A DNA stretch of 64,000 nucleotides. Origin: Chimonanthus salicifolius (Eukaryota; Streptophyta; Magnoliopsida; Laurales; Calycanthaceae). Location of the stretch: NCBI GenBank assembly GCA_013350335.1, contig CM023534.1, forward strand, positions 2,604,001 to 2,668,000, written 5' to 3'. A program made the translations under genes and the position numbers. Numbering within the stretch: the first letter of the stretch is position 1; each line of letters starts with the position of its first letter. The notes under the pieces were generated by a model. The model was not told the DNA's origin and did not search any database. It saw nothing but the letters and a program-made list of their open reading frames with translations. Below, in pieces: positions 22,138-32,882 of the stretch.

Positions 22138-24968
22138 CTGCAAATGTTCCTGTTTTAGAGAAATTGTATGTTTTCCAAAATCTGACATATCATGGGCTGA
22201 TACTGTTGATATTATCAGCTGATATTTCAGAAATCAGAAGGATGTGAACCTTCATATGTACCGTGTTGATCAAATAAAGAAAAGAAGAAAAGGCGATAAT
22301 ATTTTATCTCCTTGAGAATAGTTTAACGATGAGAATGGAAGAATGCATTAGGAATAGTTGACATTGGAGCATGAATGAAATGAGCTAGAAGATGCTTAAC
22401 CATTACCTCATCAAGTATGTCCGTTGCCGTTCTGTCGCCGAGGCTGAAGGCACCAACCGGAGTGTTACTTCGGTTATTGCTGCTAAGTCCTGCATTTCTT
22501 GGAAACATGAGCTACGATACCCAAATGTGAGTTCACTTCTACATAGTACCCGGCAACTTCCATCCATTGTAACTATAGAAACACTGTCTATACTATCTGC
22601 AATTTCCTGCCCATTTGCTCCTGCATTCATAAAAGCCGCTCCTCCAAGAGTGCCCGGAATGCCACCGGCAAATTCAAGACCCGTAAATCCCTCATTGGAG
22701 CATTGTATGCCCAACCGGTTGAAGGGATAGCCGCTTCCCAGTCTGTATGTGCCTGGTCCAATCCTCTCAAGGAAGTCGATTCGATTCAATATAATGCAGC
22801 CGTTGAAACCATTGTCATCAAAGAGGCAGTTTGAGCCTTTGCCAATGACAAGAAACTGTATAGAATTTGCTCGGCAATACCTGTATGATGATTTTCAATA
22901 AGCTGGTGTCTTCAGGAGAAACGACAAGCATTTGGAAAATACAGGGAGATCAAGCAGCTTGGGCTGTTAGAATTGATGGAAGTTCTTGACACAGTGGAAA
23001 TGCAGTATCAATATCTCCTGGAAATTCAACTAGAGAATTCATTGTGTAACCAATAAAAAAACTCCATGTATCAAAATTAGAGTATTATTATTATTTTGAA
23101 TTGATGGCCGACTAGTCTTTAGGGTATGTGCATGCCTCCTTACACATATATAACAGGTTCAAGCGATGGGACTTTACTCTGTACATATCTCACAGAGAGT
23201 GACCCTTCATTAGAGTTATCAGGATTGAACCTAAGATCTCAATCCTGAAGTCTTGTGTCTTCACCATTAGGCCAATCCCTTGGGGTTTAGACTTTAGAGT
23301 ATTATTATTATTATAAAAAACTTAGCAACTTCTACATGGTTGAAATGAATAAAATACTTAATTTTATTTACATAGTGGTACCATGTTTCTCATCATTTAA
23401 GCCATTTCTTAACTAATATTGACTTTCTATTTTTCTAGTCTATCCTATTGAAATTACATTTTCTATTATCCCATAATCTACTATGGATCCTTAATTGGAA
23501 CATGATATCATCTTTCTTTCATTGATTTAAACCTCTAAAATAATTTATTTTTTTTCACAGTTTTCAATTGCCTTTTAATGCAATAGCTCTTCAATCAATG
23601 GATGTTGCCTCTCATTTATATGCCGTGTTTATGAGGGTAACTCAATTAAGTTGGTTTATGCTTTTAAGATTAGATAGAGATCTTGAGTTCGACTCTTCCA
23701 GGACTTATTTGATATACGAAGCTTGCAGACAGTTTTGTATATTCATGAGATCATAACCTGCTGATATAAGATGTCTCTAGGTTCTCTCTCACCTTATCTT
23801 TTTTTAATAAACAATCATGTGATTGAATTGGAAATGTAAATATGTCAAAAATAAAGTAAGTGATAAAAACATTTAATATTAACGGTAAAATTCAATTATA
23901 TCTTATATATGATATTATATCTTAATTTCAACTACCTAGGTAGGATAACAAGATATATAAGTGTAAATAATTGAATTTTATCTTCAAATAATTTAACACA
24001 ATATATTTTTATGAACAACGAATATATTACTTGCATTCAATGTCATTTTAGTTACCAAAGCTATCAAATTTAGATATAGATAAATTCAAACTTGCATTAA
24101 AAACAATGCTTTTAAAATTTTAAATTAATATATGCACTTACATCACCAATTTTAGTAGAGTATTTAAAATTAGAAAGTGTTGTATTTATAATAGTTTGAA
24201 TTATGATTTTGTGGACTTAAAATGGAGGCTAGTGAACTTGCATGGGATTGTCACCTCATCAGTCCTTAGTTTTACAAAATTATAACTATAATATAAACAA
24301 TTAAACAAGGTTCATTTTTTTCTTATACTCGCCTTCTCTTAAAAAAGAAAATTTCAATTTTACCCTTATTTCTCTTTTCCTCTCTCTATTCTTCTCGTTG
24401 AAATTTCCTTTTAACAAAGTGCACCATAAAAGAAAAGTTGGTGCAAAAATCACTATCCATAAAGAAGATCAGTGTTTGGAGTTTGGCTAGCCAACCCATA
24501 ACGTCACTTGCAACCCGACCCGATATTCATCGGGCAATGCAATGGGCTCGGCCCGCCAAAAAAATGGGGGTTAAACCCAACTTAAATGCAGCACCTGCCA
24601 AACCTACCCTAGCCCAAAAGTGGATGGTGGGGGGAAGGAGAAGGAGGCTGACCTGATGGCAGATAAGAGTTGGGCGTGATCGAAGACCTCGATAAAGTAG
24701 TTGCAGGGGCCACCAATTCTCAGAGTGCTCAGATCGCTCAGGAGCTTCTTCCCTCGAACAAATCTCAAATCCCCTTCTCGTCTTTCCTGTCCACGCAGTT
24801 GGAAGGATTTTGAGAGGCTTGCAATGGCTTGAAAAGGTGGGTTTGATGGAAATAGAGAGAGGGCTTGGTGTTGGATCCATTGATAGTCTGGTAGGAAGAA
24901 GAAGAAGGAGAAGGGATGGGCGAGAAGAGGAAAGAGCAAGAAGACAATGATCCCAGTATTTGCTGCAT
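21843..24968 (-). CDS. MURB: MurB-type UDP-N-acetylenolpyruvoylglucosamine reductase, frameshift in exon 1
   Basis: Exons on the minus strand: 24968-24653, 22880-22407 and 22137-21843, with GT-AG borders. MurB landmarks in order: 'LSTLRIGGPCNYFIEV', 'FLVIGKGSNCLFDD', 'GLEFAGGIPGTLGGAAFMNA' (FAD-binding fold), 'FGYRSSCFQ' (conserved Arg-x-Ser loop), 'SAGSVFRNP' (the Ser that protonates the substrate), 'GGAMVSNVHANFFIN' and 'LEEEICFV' (conserved Glu). Bacterial MurB is a flavoenzyme that reduces enolpyruvyl-UDP-GlcNAc to UDP-MurNAc; a plant copy would act in the plastid peptidoglycan pathway. The product would be about 361 aa, with a Ser-rich N-terminus from ATG 24968 that looks like a transit peptide. 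Odd point: that N-terminal frame and the MurB frame differ by one base, near a GGGG run at 24769-24772. Exon 1 is 316 nt, whereas 317 would keep phase. The MurB frame itself has no upstream ATG. This is a real mutation, a sequence error or a missed exon. Confidence 0.9.
22407..22880 (-). CDS. MURB: MurB exon 2
   Basis: The acceptor is '...catacag' and the donor is GTAATG. It is 474 nt (1 + 157 codons + 2) and carries the FAD-binding core and substrate loop, from 'YCRANSIQFLVIGKGSN' to 'RQRTYLM' plus a split Arg. The frame is intact. Confidence 0.95.
23107..23290 (-). mobile_element. SINE in MurB intron 1 (family 3)
   Basis: On the minus strand box A-like 'ggattggcctaatggtgaag' and box B-like 'taggttcaatcctga' are correctly spaced. 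They are followed by 'agggtcactctctgtg', shared with the copy at 57965-58150. It has the same orientation as the MurB gene. Confidence 0.7.
23625..23770 (+). mobile_element. SINE in MurB intron 1 (family 4)
   Basis: 'actcaattaagttggtttat' is followed by box B-like 'ttgagttcgactcttcc', 'acttatttgatata' and 'gcttgcagacag'. The same string of landmarks occurs at 61325-61450 and, partially, at 57565-57655. It is antisense to MurB. Confidence 0.6.
24653..24968 (-). CDS. MURB: MurB exon 1 (frameshifted as written)
   Basis: From ATG at 24968 the frame runs about 66 codons, 'MQQILGSLSSCSFLFSPIPS' onward, and stops at a TGA about 24766. The MurB frame covering 'VRGKKLLSDLSTLRIGGP' to 'LLSAI' is offset by one base and is open back to about 25020 without Met. 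The donor is GTCAGC after a split Arg codon (AG|G). Confidence 0.75.
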
Positions 24969-25111
24969 GGGTGGGAGGGTTTCTTGTCCCCTTAGAATCG
25001 GAGGATGCCCTGCCTTCAATTCAATGGCTTAAAAACCCAAGACAGGGGAGTTGGTGTATGAGTAACTATCCTCTAGTAAATGCACCGCTTTGGATATTTG
25101 TACACTAAACT

Positions 25112-25310
25112 ACACTAAATGTCTATAGTGTATTACTCTATAAATTATAATTTGTTTAAAATAATATCACTGATCCTGACTTCGAGTCCACACAAAATAT
25201 AATAAATTTGTCTAACTCTATACTCAATACATTCAGAATAAAAATATACTGTCCCAATCATTTTATAAAATAATATTTCATATATTCAAACTAAAGAATT
25301 ACTGCAAAAG
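25112..25310. repeat. AT-rich dispersed repeat, copy B
   Basis: It is the counterpart of 2937-3142 in the same orientation, ending 'agaattactgcaaaag'. It lies 144 bp upstream of the MurB start codon, in the presumed promoter. Confidence 0.55.
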
Positions 25311-27977
25311 TGATTAAGCACCTGACAAACACTTTGAAAAACGATTATTTGTTTTTAGATCTGACCGAAGTGGTAAGGTTTCTCGCTAATCTTGAGAGTT
25401 GCATACTGAGAGGATCCAATGGCCGCAATAGGCAGAAGTTTGGCTTTCAGGCAGCAATGACCGATGGGTCAAAGAGAGAAGGGAGAGAAAACGATTTTAA
25501 CCGAAAGGACTTTTTACGATAGGTGAGAGTTTAAAGAGTTTTTTTTTTATTAGAAATACTTGAACATCATTTTGCTAACTCATCTAATTAAATAACATGT
25601 CTAATATAATATATGTACTATGGTTCCAGTTATATTACATTATAGAGGCTTTATTATATACCACTAGGCTTTATCAAATTTACTTTTATTCTTCAAAATT
25701 TTAATGTCAAAATTAAATAATTGATATTTGTATAGTTAGTATTCAATTCAAATAAAATTGAATTTAAATTTAAAGAAAAGCAAAAAAATTGAATGACTTG
25801 GATTTATACACTCATTTCTTAGATACCAGTAGAAAATGGGACAGTGGTTTACTTACCAAATTTTACCTTTATCTACTCCCAAAACTTTGATACATGGGCT
25901 TCTTCTCATAAGTGTGCCTGTTTATGAAAAGTTCACTTGAATGACTGAGATGATTACGAAATGTGTGATGATTTTGCCAGTAAGAATTTACTTTTGTCCA
26001 TTGCCAAAACTTGGATATAACAGACTTGAGCTTTTTCCAGCTAACAACAAATGAATTGACTGTAGGTGTTTGGTAATCTTAGTGAGTTTAAATTTGGGGG
26101 TTTAACAAGATGCTGGACTGAAAGTCTTTGAAGGGTTTTGATGATTACAAGCAAATGATAAAAGATTATTATGTATAAAGTCAATTCAGGGGTTGCAGTA
26201 GAAACGGGTGTTCATAGTTCGATTTTCACTCTCCTAATGTACGTAGATAGGAGAGTTTGGACATATTGAATTTTTAAATATAAAAATTACTCATGTGGTC
26301 ATTACATGATAGAGATATATTACTCATGTGGTCATTCCTTATCATAGATTGTGAAGAGGAAGAAAAAGAAATAAAAGGAAAATGAAAGCTGGAAAGGGGA
26401 CTGAAACCTAACTATATAAGCTACAGATGTTGGGTGCAATACGGTGGGGTTGATGTGTCGGTGCGTATGATTGACGAGAGGAGAGAGGAGTAAACGAGGG
26501 TAACAAAGCCATGGAATAATGAGAATAACAACCACAGGATACGGATGGCAACACTATTAATCATAATATTCTAATATTGTGTTAAGGAAGAAGAAAACAA
26601 TGTTAGCCATTTGTGGTTTTACGTAAGGGTGATAATGAGTCGGATTGGATTGGATTCAAGTCAGATTGATTATAGGTAATAATATAAAATGATCAATTTT
26701 TAATTACTAACTTGAACTAATCCAATCTAGATTTTATTTTATTCAACTTACCTTTACGCAACTTGATCCAAATTTATATGTAAATTCTAAAGAAATTAGA
26801 AAATTAGAGAAAAAACCATTTGGAACAAGAAATGAAGATAAAAGGACTTCCCTCTATGAAAAACTGATGGAATGAGATAAGATTTTTTAACTTAGTGGGA
26901 TACATAAGCTAAAATTAGTAGGTATTAAATAAATGAATTATTTAAATATTAATTTTAATTCAATTCCGATCCGATTCGGTCGGGTGAATTTGAATTTTAA
27001 AGAAATGCAAGACCTGAATCCATTTTTTTTGGGTCGAGTTGGGCAATTTCACGGATTGAGTAAAAAATTGTCACCCCTAGTTCTATGGATGAGATCCGAA
27101 TTTTTGGGGGCACTTGTATCATTCTATACAATGCTTGATGCACCGAGTTCAGATCGAACTCCCTTTGTTAGAGTCAAGGTCCAGTAATTAAATGAGTTGA
27201 GTTAGGTTAACCTTATAACAAAAAGGTGCATATAAATGATGATCTATGTCGTCTAAAAAGAGAAAACAAGTCGGGTCAAGTGCGCAGTGCTCTTTCTAGT
27301 GAAAATGGTGCAAAATGTCCATATGACATAATATTGGGTAGGTAAGCTTATTAACGGACTAATATGTTGGAGACATGTTTGCACAATTTTGCTTCAACTA
27401 TTTATTTTTAATTTGAAACTATAATAGTGTTCTATACCTTCTAATGTGGATCTAGGATTACATGCAAGTCTAATATTCTCTGATGCAAACCTGAGAATTT
27501 CATTTACAGTGAATACTAATCTAAACTTAAAAATAACTGATAATAAAAATGATGATGTGAATGTAAGTATGTTTAAAATTTAAAATCCTTCTGTCATAGA
27601 AGTCTTTCATGGCTGTCTCAGTTATATTACACATGCCACACCTAATTTCACAGGAGAAACATATCACCCCATTAAGTAGTTGCAATTATACTGGGCCTAC
27701 CTACCAGGCCCACACCGGTATCAGCCCGCCTTGAGCTGTAATTGGCTTGTCTATCCAACCCAAAGGTTGAGTCAGGACATAAATGATCAAGAGAAATCGA
27801 GGCCCTGATCATCTTTTTCAAACGCAATTAAGCCTAGTTCTTGGAGAAATAGGCTGAAATAGAGTCTTTCTTTAGGCCTGCAGTCTAAATCAGGACATAA
27901 ATGTTTGGTCCAGTGTGGCTCAACCCATGAGAAAAGGAGAAAAGGTTTGTGTTATGTGAAGGTTGGTTGTTCTCTTG

Positions 27978-28310
27978 TGCAGTTAGAAAATCATGACTTG
28001 ATAACATTTTTAAGAAAGAATTCATTATTAAAAGCTAGCAGTTGAGAGAAGGGTGCTTTAAGTATTATATGGAGTCACTTGTTTCTTTAATTAACTGATA
28101 TGAGACTTTTTGTCACTTCACATCCGCCCTCATGTGCAGCTGGACTCTATAGCTGCCTGTAAGAACTTGACACACATGCAGTTGTGTTTTGGGACTGCAC
28201 ATGGAAACTTTGACACATGTGCATTGTGCACGAAAACCTTCTCTGATACTATATTAAAAAATCATGACTTGATAACATTGTCAAAGTAGAACTCACTCCC
28301 AGTACCTAGT
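27978..28310 (-). mobile_element. TRIM-like element, partial
   Basis: 'aaaatcatgacttgataaca' occurs at about 27987 and again at 28257. Just before the second copy, 'ctctgatactat' (28241-28252) reads on the minus strand as a TGGTATCAGAG-like primer site. The first copy continues through an LTR-like 'gggtgctttaagtattatat' and 'tcacatccgccctcatgtgc'. The second copy is truncated. Only structure and remembered family features support the call. Confidence 0.45.
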
Positions 28311-29919
28311 TTCCTAATAGGTACCATCCAACAAGTATAGTGTTGCGAGCTTCATCTGCCTTGGACCCAGCTTGTTAGAGACTGCTGTGCATCTCCTATG
28401 AAATGTGCAAGGAATATGAAGCTCTCTGTTATCTGAAACCTTGCACAAAGACACTGCAGACTTCATTAACAAATAAAAACAATGAACAGGGATCAAATTG
28501 AGACCTTCCAAACAATAATAATCACAATGGAGAGGAAGATCAAGTCCAATATCTCGTTTTCTGTTTGTAACATTAAAAAGTAAAAAGTCTAGGTCCAATA
28601 CTTAAATGACCAACAAAATTTCAGCCAAGGATTTTATTTTATTTTATCTGTTTTTGAAAGAACGTTTTAACTTGCTCATTAAGAGTTAGATCTAATCTAA
28701 CAATAAGTGTATTCTGGAATATTTTCAAATTGAATATGGTTCCAATTCAAGAGATTGTAATGACAGTATGAGGAAGAGGAAGAATTTTATTTAAATTTCT
28801 AAAAATGAATGATTTAATTTACATCGAAAAGATTCCAGAAATGTAGTCTTGTGATGTGCATGCAGGAAGGAAACAGATAAAAAGTGGTCAAACTAAAAGT
28901 GGCTTAAAAGCTCATTTAAAGGGCTCTTAGACTCTTATCATTTGCATGGATGGAGAAGCCATATAGCCCATACTTTTGGGTTATGGTTTGGCCCACTTAT
29001 GCTATCCTCCAAACCAATCCAACCTCTCTCCAATTCAAATCCATGGATGCAATGTACCTGCAATTCCCTTTTTCAAACCCAAAAAAACCCCTTGCTTCTC
29101 ATAATTCCAATCATTCAGTGAATGAATAGGTTACATCAAAGAGATCCATGGTATGGAATGTCTTCTAATTATTTCATCAGATCATTAGGACATCTCCTTT
29201 TGGTACATATGTTACACTTGACTCATGTATCAGTGGTTCACTTGGTTTTCTTTTTAGGGTATGATATAAATAAGTGGTTGGAAATGACATCCAATCTTAT
29301 CTATATAGTCGTTACGTATGTAACAGTTTCATGTCTAAATTTATGGATTTCATTTTTTTTTTCTATTCTTAATATTCTTTAAACTAAATATAATCTAAAC
29401 GTTATCATTGTTGAGACTTATCGATGATTTGTCATATGTTTGTGAGAGTTCAGTTTGAGCTGTGGGGCTGGACGCATTAGATTGAATAAAAGGCTTGATT
29501 TCATGCATTTCATCAACTCTAAGATCAAGTGTCCAACAATCATTGTATTTGATTACCCATAAAATATTTTTTATAAATAATTTAATAACTCCTTTCAGCA
29601 CCAAACAAATATAGATGCCGATGAGGATCAAACTTGAGTCGGTCTTGCCATTCCATTCAGATCTCCATCCGTTCCACTTGGATCGATTGTGCCTCGAACA
29701 ACAACCTTCCTCCTCCGATTTCTGTCTCCAGCAGAGCAGAGCATTGCTAGAATGTCAACCTTCATATTTCCAATCTCGTCTCCTATTTTTGTTCTATATA
29801 TTGTACATTCCAATGATAGTAAAAAGTTAAGAAAGAATGCCAAGAAAGCTACTTCTTCTTCATTCTAAGTTTTCTTCATAATATTAGAGTAGGTTCCGCA
29901 GATATCTCCACATGTAGCA

Positions 29920-30080
29920 GCTGCACGTGAGGTGTGAAGTTAACAAAAAGGTCCCACATCCCATGGATTGAAAAATCAATGACTCTATATAACATTTAAG
30001 GCACCTTCCTCTCAATGACTACCTTTTGAGAGACTATTCTACCTAAAGAATATTAACATGGTTTTCTTCGTATTCAGCTC
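29920..30080 (+). mobile_element. Copia-like LTR promoter fragment
   Basis: 'cagctgcacgtgagg', 'gtgaagttaacaaaaagg', 'cccacatc', then 'actctatataac' (TATA-like) and 'aggcaccttcctctca' parallel 63190-63340 in the same order. Such blocks are typical of copia LTRs. The ends are not visible. Confidence 0.4.
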
Positions 30081-31035
30081 TTTTCCAAATTTATAATGAT
30101 AAATTTTAGTGAAGGTTTTTTTGGGAGAAAAAAATAAAGAAATTCAAACAATGATTCCTTAAGGTGTATTGTTTCTAAAACACTAGAGGATATGAATTCA
30201 GCCTCCCAAGAGAATTCTTGATGAAAGTTTATAAACATAATGTCGGGGTTACATGGCCCCACGGCTGAAGTCAACATTTTCAATCATTTGATCTTTTGTT
30301 GACCCTTTGGATAAAGAGAAAGGAGCAAAATTTCAAACTTGACTTTATCAATTAGAATTGAAGTTTGCATCGTACTACTGGACCATGAATTACAATAAAA
30401 AGTCATTCATACCATCTCATAGAAGTTGAAACTTGTAATTAAAATTGATAAATCTTTTTACTCAAATATGATATAAATATACAATAGTTTGCTGGATTAT
30501 GCCTCTTTGATGATAGGATTTAGCTCAAAAGTCTGTTATTGAGTCAAGGTGTGTTTATGTAAGATCCAGAGGGCTTTTTTTCTCTAGGGTTTTAGTTCTA
30601 TGTTTTTCTCAATAGGAGAGAGGAGAGGAGAGAAAAAAAACGTAGAGAGAAAATGAGAGACTGTGAAGGAGACACATAGAAAGGCTTAGAAATCCTTATA
30701 ACAAGTTGTGCAGTGATTTTCTTTATAGTGAAATCATGCATCATGCTCCATGGACATTGGCAGGTTTTTGCCGAACTATATAAACCTATGTGTTCTCGTG
30801 TAAGCTTATTTTTGGATTTTATTCCCAACATTTGACTTGAACAGAGAGTAATCCAACAGTAATTAGACGTGCATGAAAAAAGCATGTACGAATATGTTAC
30901 TCTAGTACAACATTTATCCATTATCCATTTGACAAGAATATTATCAAATTGTCATACAATCCAGTCTCTTGAATATTAGCTTAAGGAAATTCTAAAGATC
31001 ATAAAGATACTTTTTTCTTCAACCACAGCAAACTC

Positions 31036-31146
31036 TCAAGGCACATAAAACCCAGAGTGTGGGAACACCTGCTTTGTTTCCATGGCTTCCATCTCTAAGC
31101 AGAAGTTGTAAAAGGAATTAGCTGCTGAAAGCTTCATTGAAAGAAA
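31036..31146 (-). CDS. bHLH gene exon 5 and stop
   Basis: It has 36 codons plus TGA, from 'FLSMKLSAANSFYNF' to 'SGFYVP', with acceptor 'gtctcag'. The subfamily-specific C-terminal segment is here. Confidence 0.93.
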   Translation of the reverse strand, partial: FLSMKLSAANSFYNFCLEMEAMETKQVFPHSGFYVP

Positions 31147-32285
31147 CTGAGACACAAAAAAAAAAAAAAATTATTAGTGTTTCCTAGCAATAGGACCATA
31201 TTAGTGATTGCGGTATTTACTAACATCGATTTGGTTTTGTAATGACTGAAGATATTTAATTATCTCATCCAACATCGCCGCCATGCCCATTGTCTGTGAA
31301 TCCGAAGGGAACATCGAAAGAAATCAATGAAAATAGCTCAAGTATTGAAGAAAAAAAGTATGAACACACACAAAAAGAAAAAAAAATGTTAGAATTCTTA
31401 CCTTATAACATCCAGGAACTATGTCTTGCAAACTTCTCAATTTTTCATTGATTTTTTCTCTTCTTGCCTGATACATAGATTTGCAATTCAGGCTAAGGTT
31501 TTAATACATGGATTTCAATCACATGGAATTGAAGATTGTCTTCCTTTATCAGGTAAAATTAAAATATACAACATTAAAAAATAATTTATTTTAGATAAGT
31601 AAATTAGAGTCCTTGTGCTAATAAAAAAGGTTTTGTTCTTGTTAAGTCTGTTTTTGAATACTAATTTACCCTCTCAGCTATGCTGTGGCTATCAGTAGCT
31701 TGGCCTCTCTTTGCCCTCACATGAATTACATTCTTTGTGCTGGGTTCTCCCACTTGTTTCTCCCTGCATCTCCTTCTCTCTTCTCCCCCATAAATCTGAT
31801 AAATAAAATGAATAAAAAAAGCGACCAATTCAAATAATAATCAATCTCAAATTCACAACAAAGATGAAATGCAAAAATCTCACAATATTACTCGAATCGA
31901 AAAACCTGAAACATACATTTTTCCTTCTGATTTTCTGTTTTTCCTCGAAAACAATCTGGGGAAATTGACTGCAACATTCCCCGTGATAGCTTTTGGACAA
32001 TGCCATGGACTTCCTTTTCTTACTCTCTTGATTCCTCTCTCTCACAGAAGTACTAGATTGAGGAAGAAGAGCTGCATTCGAGTATGCGGCAACCGGAAAA
32101 TCCAATAGGTTGTCATCACTGAAGGATGCAGGCAATTCGGGTTGTTGCAGAAAGAAAATGTCATTAGATAAGCCCATCAAGCTGTTTGGATTCAAGGTGG
32201 GATTCTCCAACATCAATTCCAAGGTTGAGTCCATTTCCATGGATGGGAGACAGAGGTCAAACAGATCATTGGAAAATTCAGCCAT
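31036..32285 (-). CDS. bHLH transcription factor, BEE/CIB/HALF FILLED type, five exons (246 aa)
   Basis: Exons on the minus strand: 32285-31917, 31795-31670, 31467-31402, 31293-31225 and 31146-31036. They sum to 741 nt, with GT-AG borders and phase-0 joins. Residues 1-123 are an acidic, Ser-rich N-terminus with a 'SKKRKS' basic patch. The bHLH follows: basic region 'VIHVRAKRGQATDSHSIAER' with the His, Glu and Arg that read an E-box, helix 1 'ARREKINEKLRSLQDIVPG' and helix 2 'TMGMAAMLDEIIKYLQSLQN'. The tail 'FLSMKLSAANSFYNF' is diagnostic of the BEE1/BEE3/bHLH75-CIB subfamily. Members bind E-/G-boxes in the nucleus and act in brassinosteroid, light or flowering responses. Arabidopsis members are about 220-260 aa, so the length fits. 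Which member it is cannot be told. The upstream region has a 31-bp tandem duplication. Confidence 0.95.
31225..31293 (-). CDS. bHLH gene exon 4
   Basis: It has 23 codons from 'TMGMAAMLDEIIKYLQS' to 'QNQID', covering helix 2. The acceptor is 'ttcacag' and the donor is GTTAGT. Confidence 0.95.
31402..31467 (-). CDS. bHLH gene exon 3
   Basis: It has 22 codons, 'ARREKINEKLRSLQDIVPGC' plus YK, covering helix 1 and the loop. The acceptor is 'gtatcag' and the donor is GTAAGA. Confidence 0.95.
31670..31795 (-). CDS. bHLH gene exon 2
   Basis: It has 42 codons ending in the DNA-contacting 'DSHSIAER', with donor GTAAAT. The acceptor 'ttatcag' is the best available; an alternative nearby would change a few linker residues only. 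Confidence 0.9.
31917..32285 (-). CDS. bHLH gene exon 1
   Basis: It has 123 codons from 'MAEFSNDLFDLCLPS' to 'KIRRKN', with donor GTATGT. It is the N-terminal regulatory region; the Met matches the usual 'MAEF' start of the subfamily. Confidence 0.93.
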
Positions 32286-32460
32286 GGAGTATAATTGTTA
32301 GAATTCAAGATATCGCAAGGGTTTCAATGTGTATATAAAGGAGGGTTGAGGCAAGGAGAATGTGAAGTAAGGTTTACTTTTTTTTTTTCATCAAAGAGAA
32401 GTTTAGGCAGGACCACCCTTTAAAAAGAGAAGTTTAGGCAGGACCACCCTTTGGTGTAGT
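32286..32460 (-). promoter_or_regulatory. Upstream region of the bHLH gene
   Basis: On the minus strand 'ctttatatacac' (about 32330-32341) could serve as a TATA box 45-55 bases before the ATG. A T-run and a 31-bp tandem duplication follow upstream. The transcription start is not known. Confidence 0.4.
32395..32452. repeat. 31-bp tandem duplication in the bHLH promoter
   Basis: 'agagaagtttaggcaggacc' plus 'acccttt' occurs at 32395-32421 and again, identically, at 32426-32452. It lies 110-170 bp upstream of the start codon. Confidence 0.9.
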
Positions 32461-32539
32461 AGGTGGGACCATCATAACACAAGACTCATGTTAAGTGACA
32501 TGGAGCCTGATTATCAGATTTGTATAGGTCCGATCATAG

Positions 32540-32660
32540 GTGGAGCTCGTTTGAACCTGTGAATGTACCAAAAGAGAACTAAGTGAAATCTGTGTCTTTT
32601 TATGTATTTGATATATGGTTTATTTTCCGTATATTGTTTCTGCGCTTCTATTTGCAACAA
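32540..32660 (+). repeat. Dispersed LTR-tail-like repeat, copy A
   Basis: It is similar to 59080-59190. Both share 'tttgaacc.gtgaa', 'agaacta...aaatct', 'gtcttt.tgt.tttga', 'tagtttnttttccgt' and 'tgcttctatt'. Such strings are common at the 3' end of copia LTRs. The boundaries are not defined. Confidence 0.45.
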
Positions 32661-32689
32661 CTCATGGGTAAGTTTATTAGGACTATATA

Positions 32690-32882
32690 ATCGAAGCAGT
32701 TGGTCTGACGGTTAAGAAACCCGCCTTATGAAGTGGGTTTTAAGTTCGTTCACGCTCAATTCCAACAGACCACTTTTCGTGGATTTAATCGGTGTATATG
32801 GATTGAGAGGGGTTTATATATGCCTGTGGGTTTAGTTTCATCTCCAATACAAGATGGGAATACCCATATTATAAAAAAAATA
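32690..32882 (+). mobile_element. tRNA-derived SINE (family 1)
   Basis: A box A-like 'agttggtctgacggttaag' and box B-like 'ttttaagttcgttcacg' are followed by 'ggtgtatatggattgagagg' and 'gggaatacccat', then an A-run tail. It matches the copy at 1680-1870. Confidence 0.65.

Larger units (their letters stand above)
24969..31035. other. Intergenic region MurB/bHLH (6 kb)
   Basis: It holds an AT-rich repeat copy, a TRIM-like element and an LTR-like fragment, listed separately. A 33-bp spaced direct repeat of 'attactcatgtggtcatt' lies at 26286 and 26319. I found no further gene; open frames are short and resemble nothing I know. Confidence 0.5.

Noticed and set aside
22392..22730. 112-codon plus-strand frame inside MurB exon 2
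   Set aside because: It is antisense to a strongly supported MurB exon and has no family resemblance.
31869..32301. Plus-strand frames over bHLH exon 1
   Set aside because: They are antisense shadows of the bHLH coding exon.
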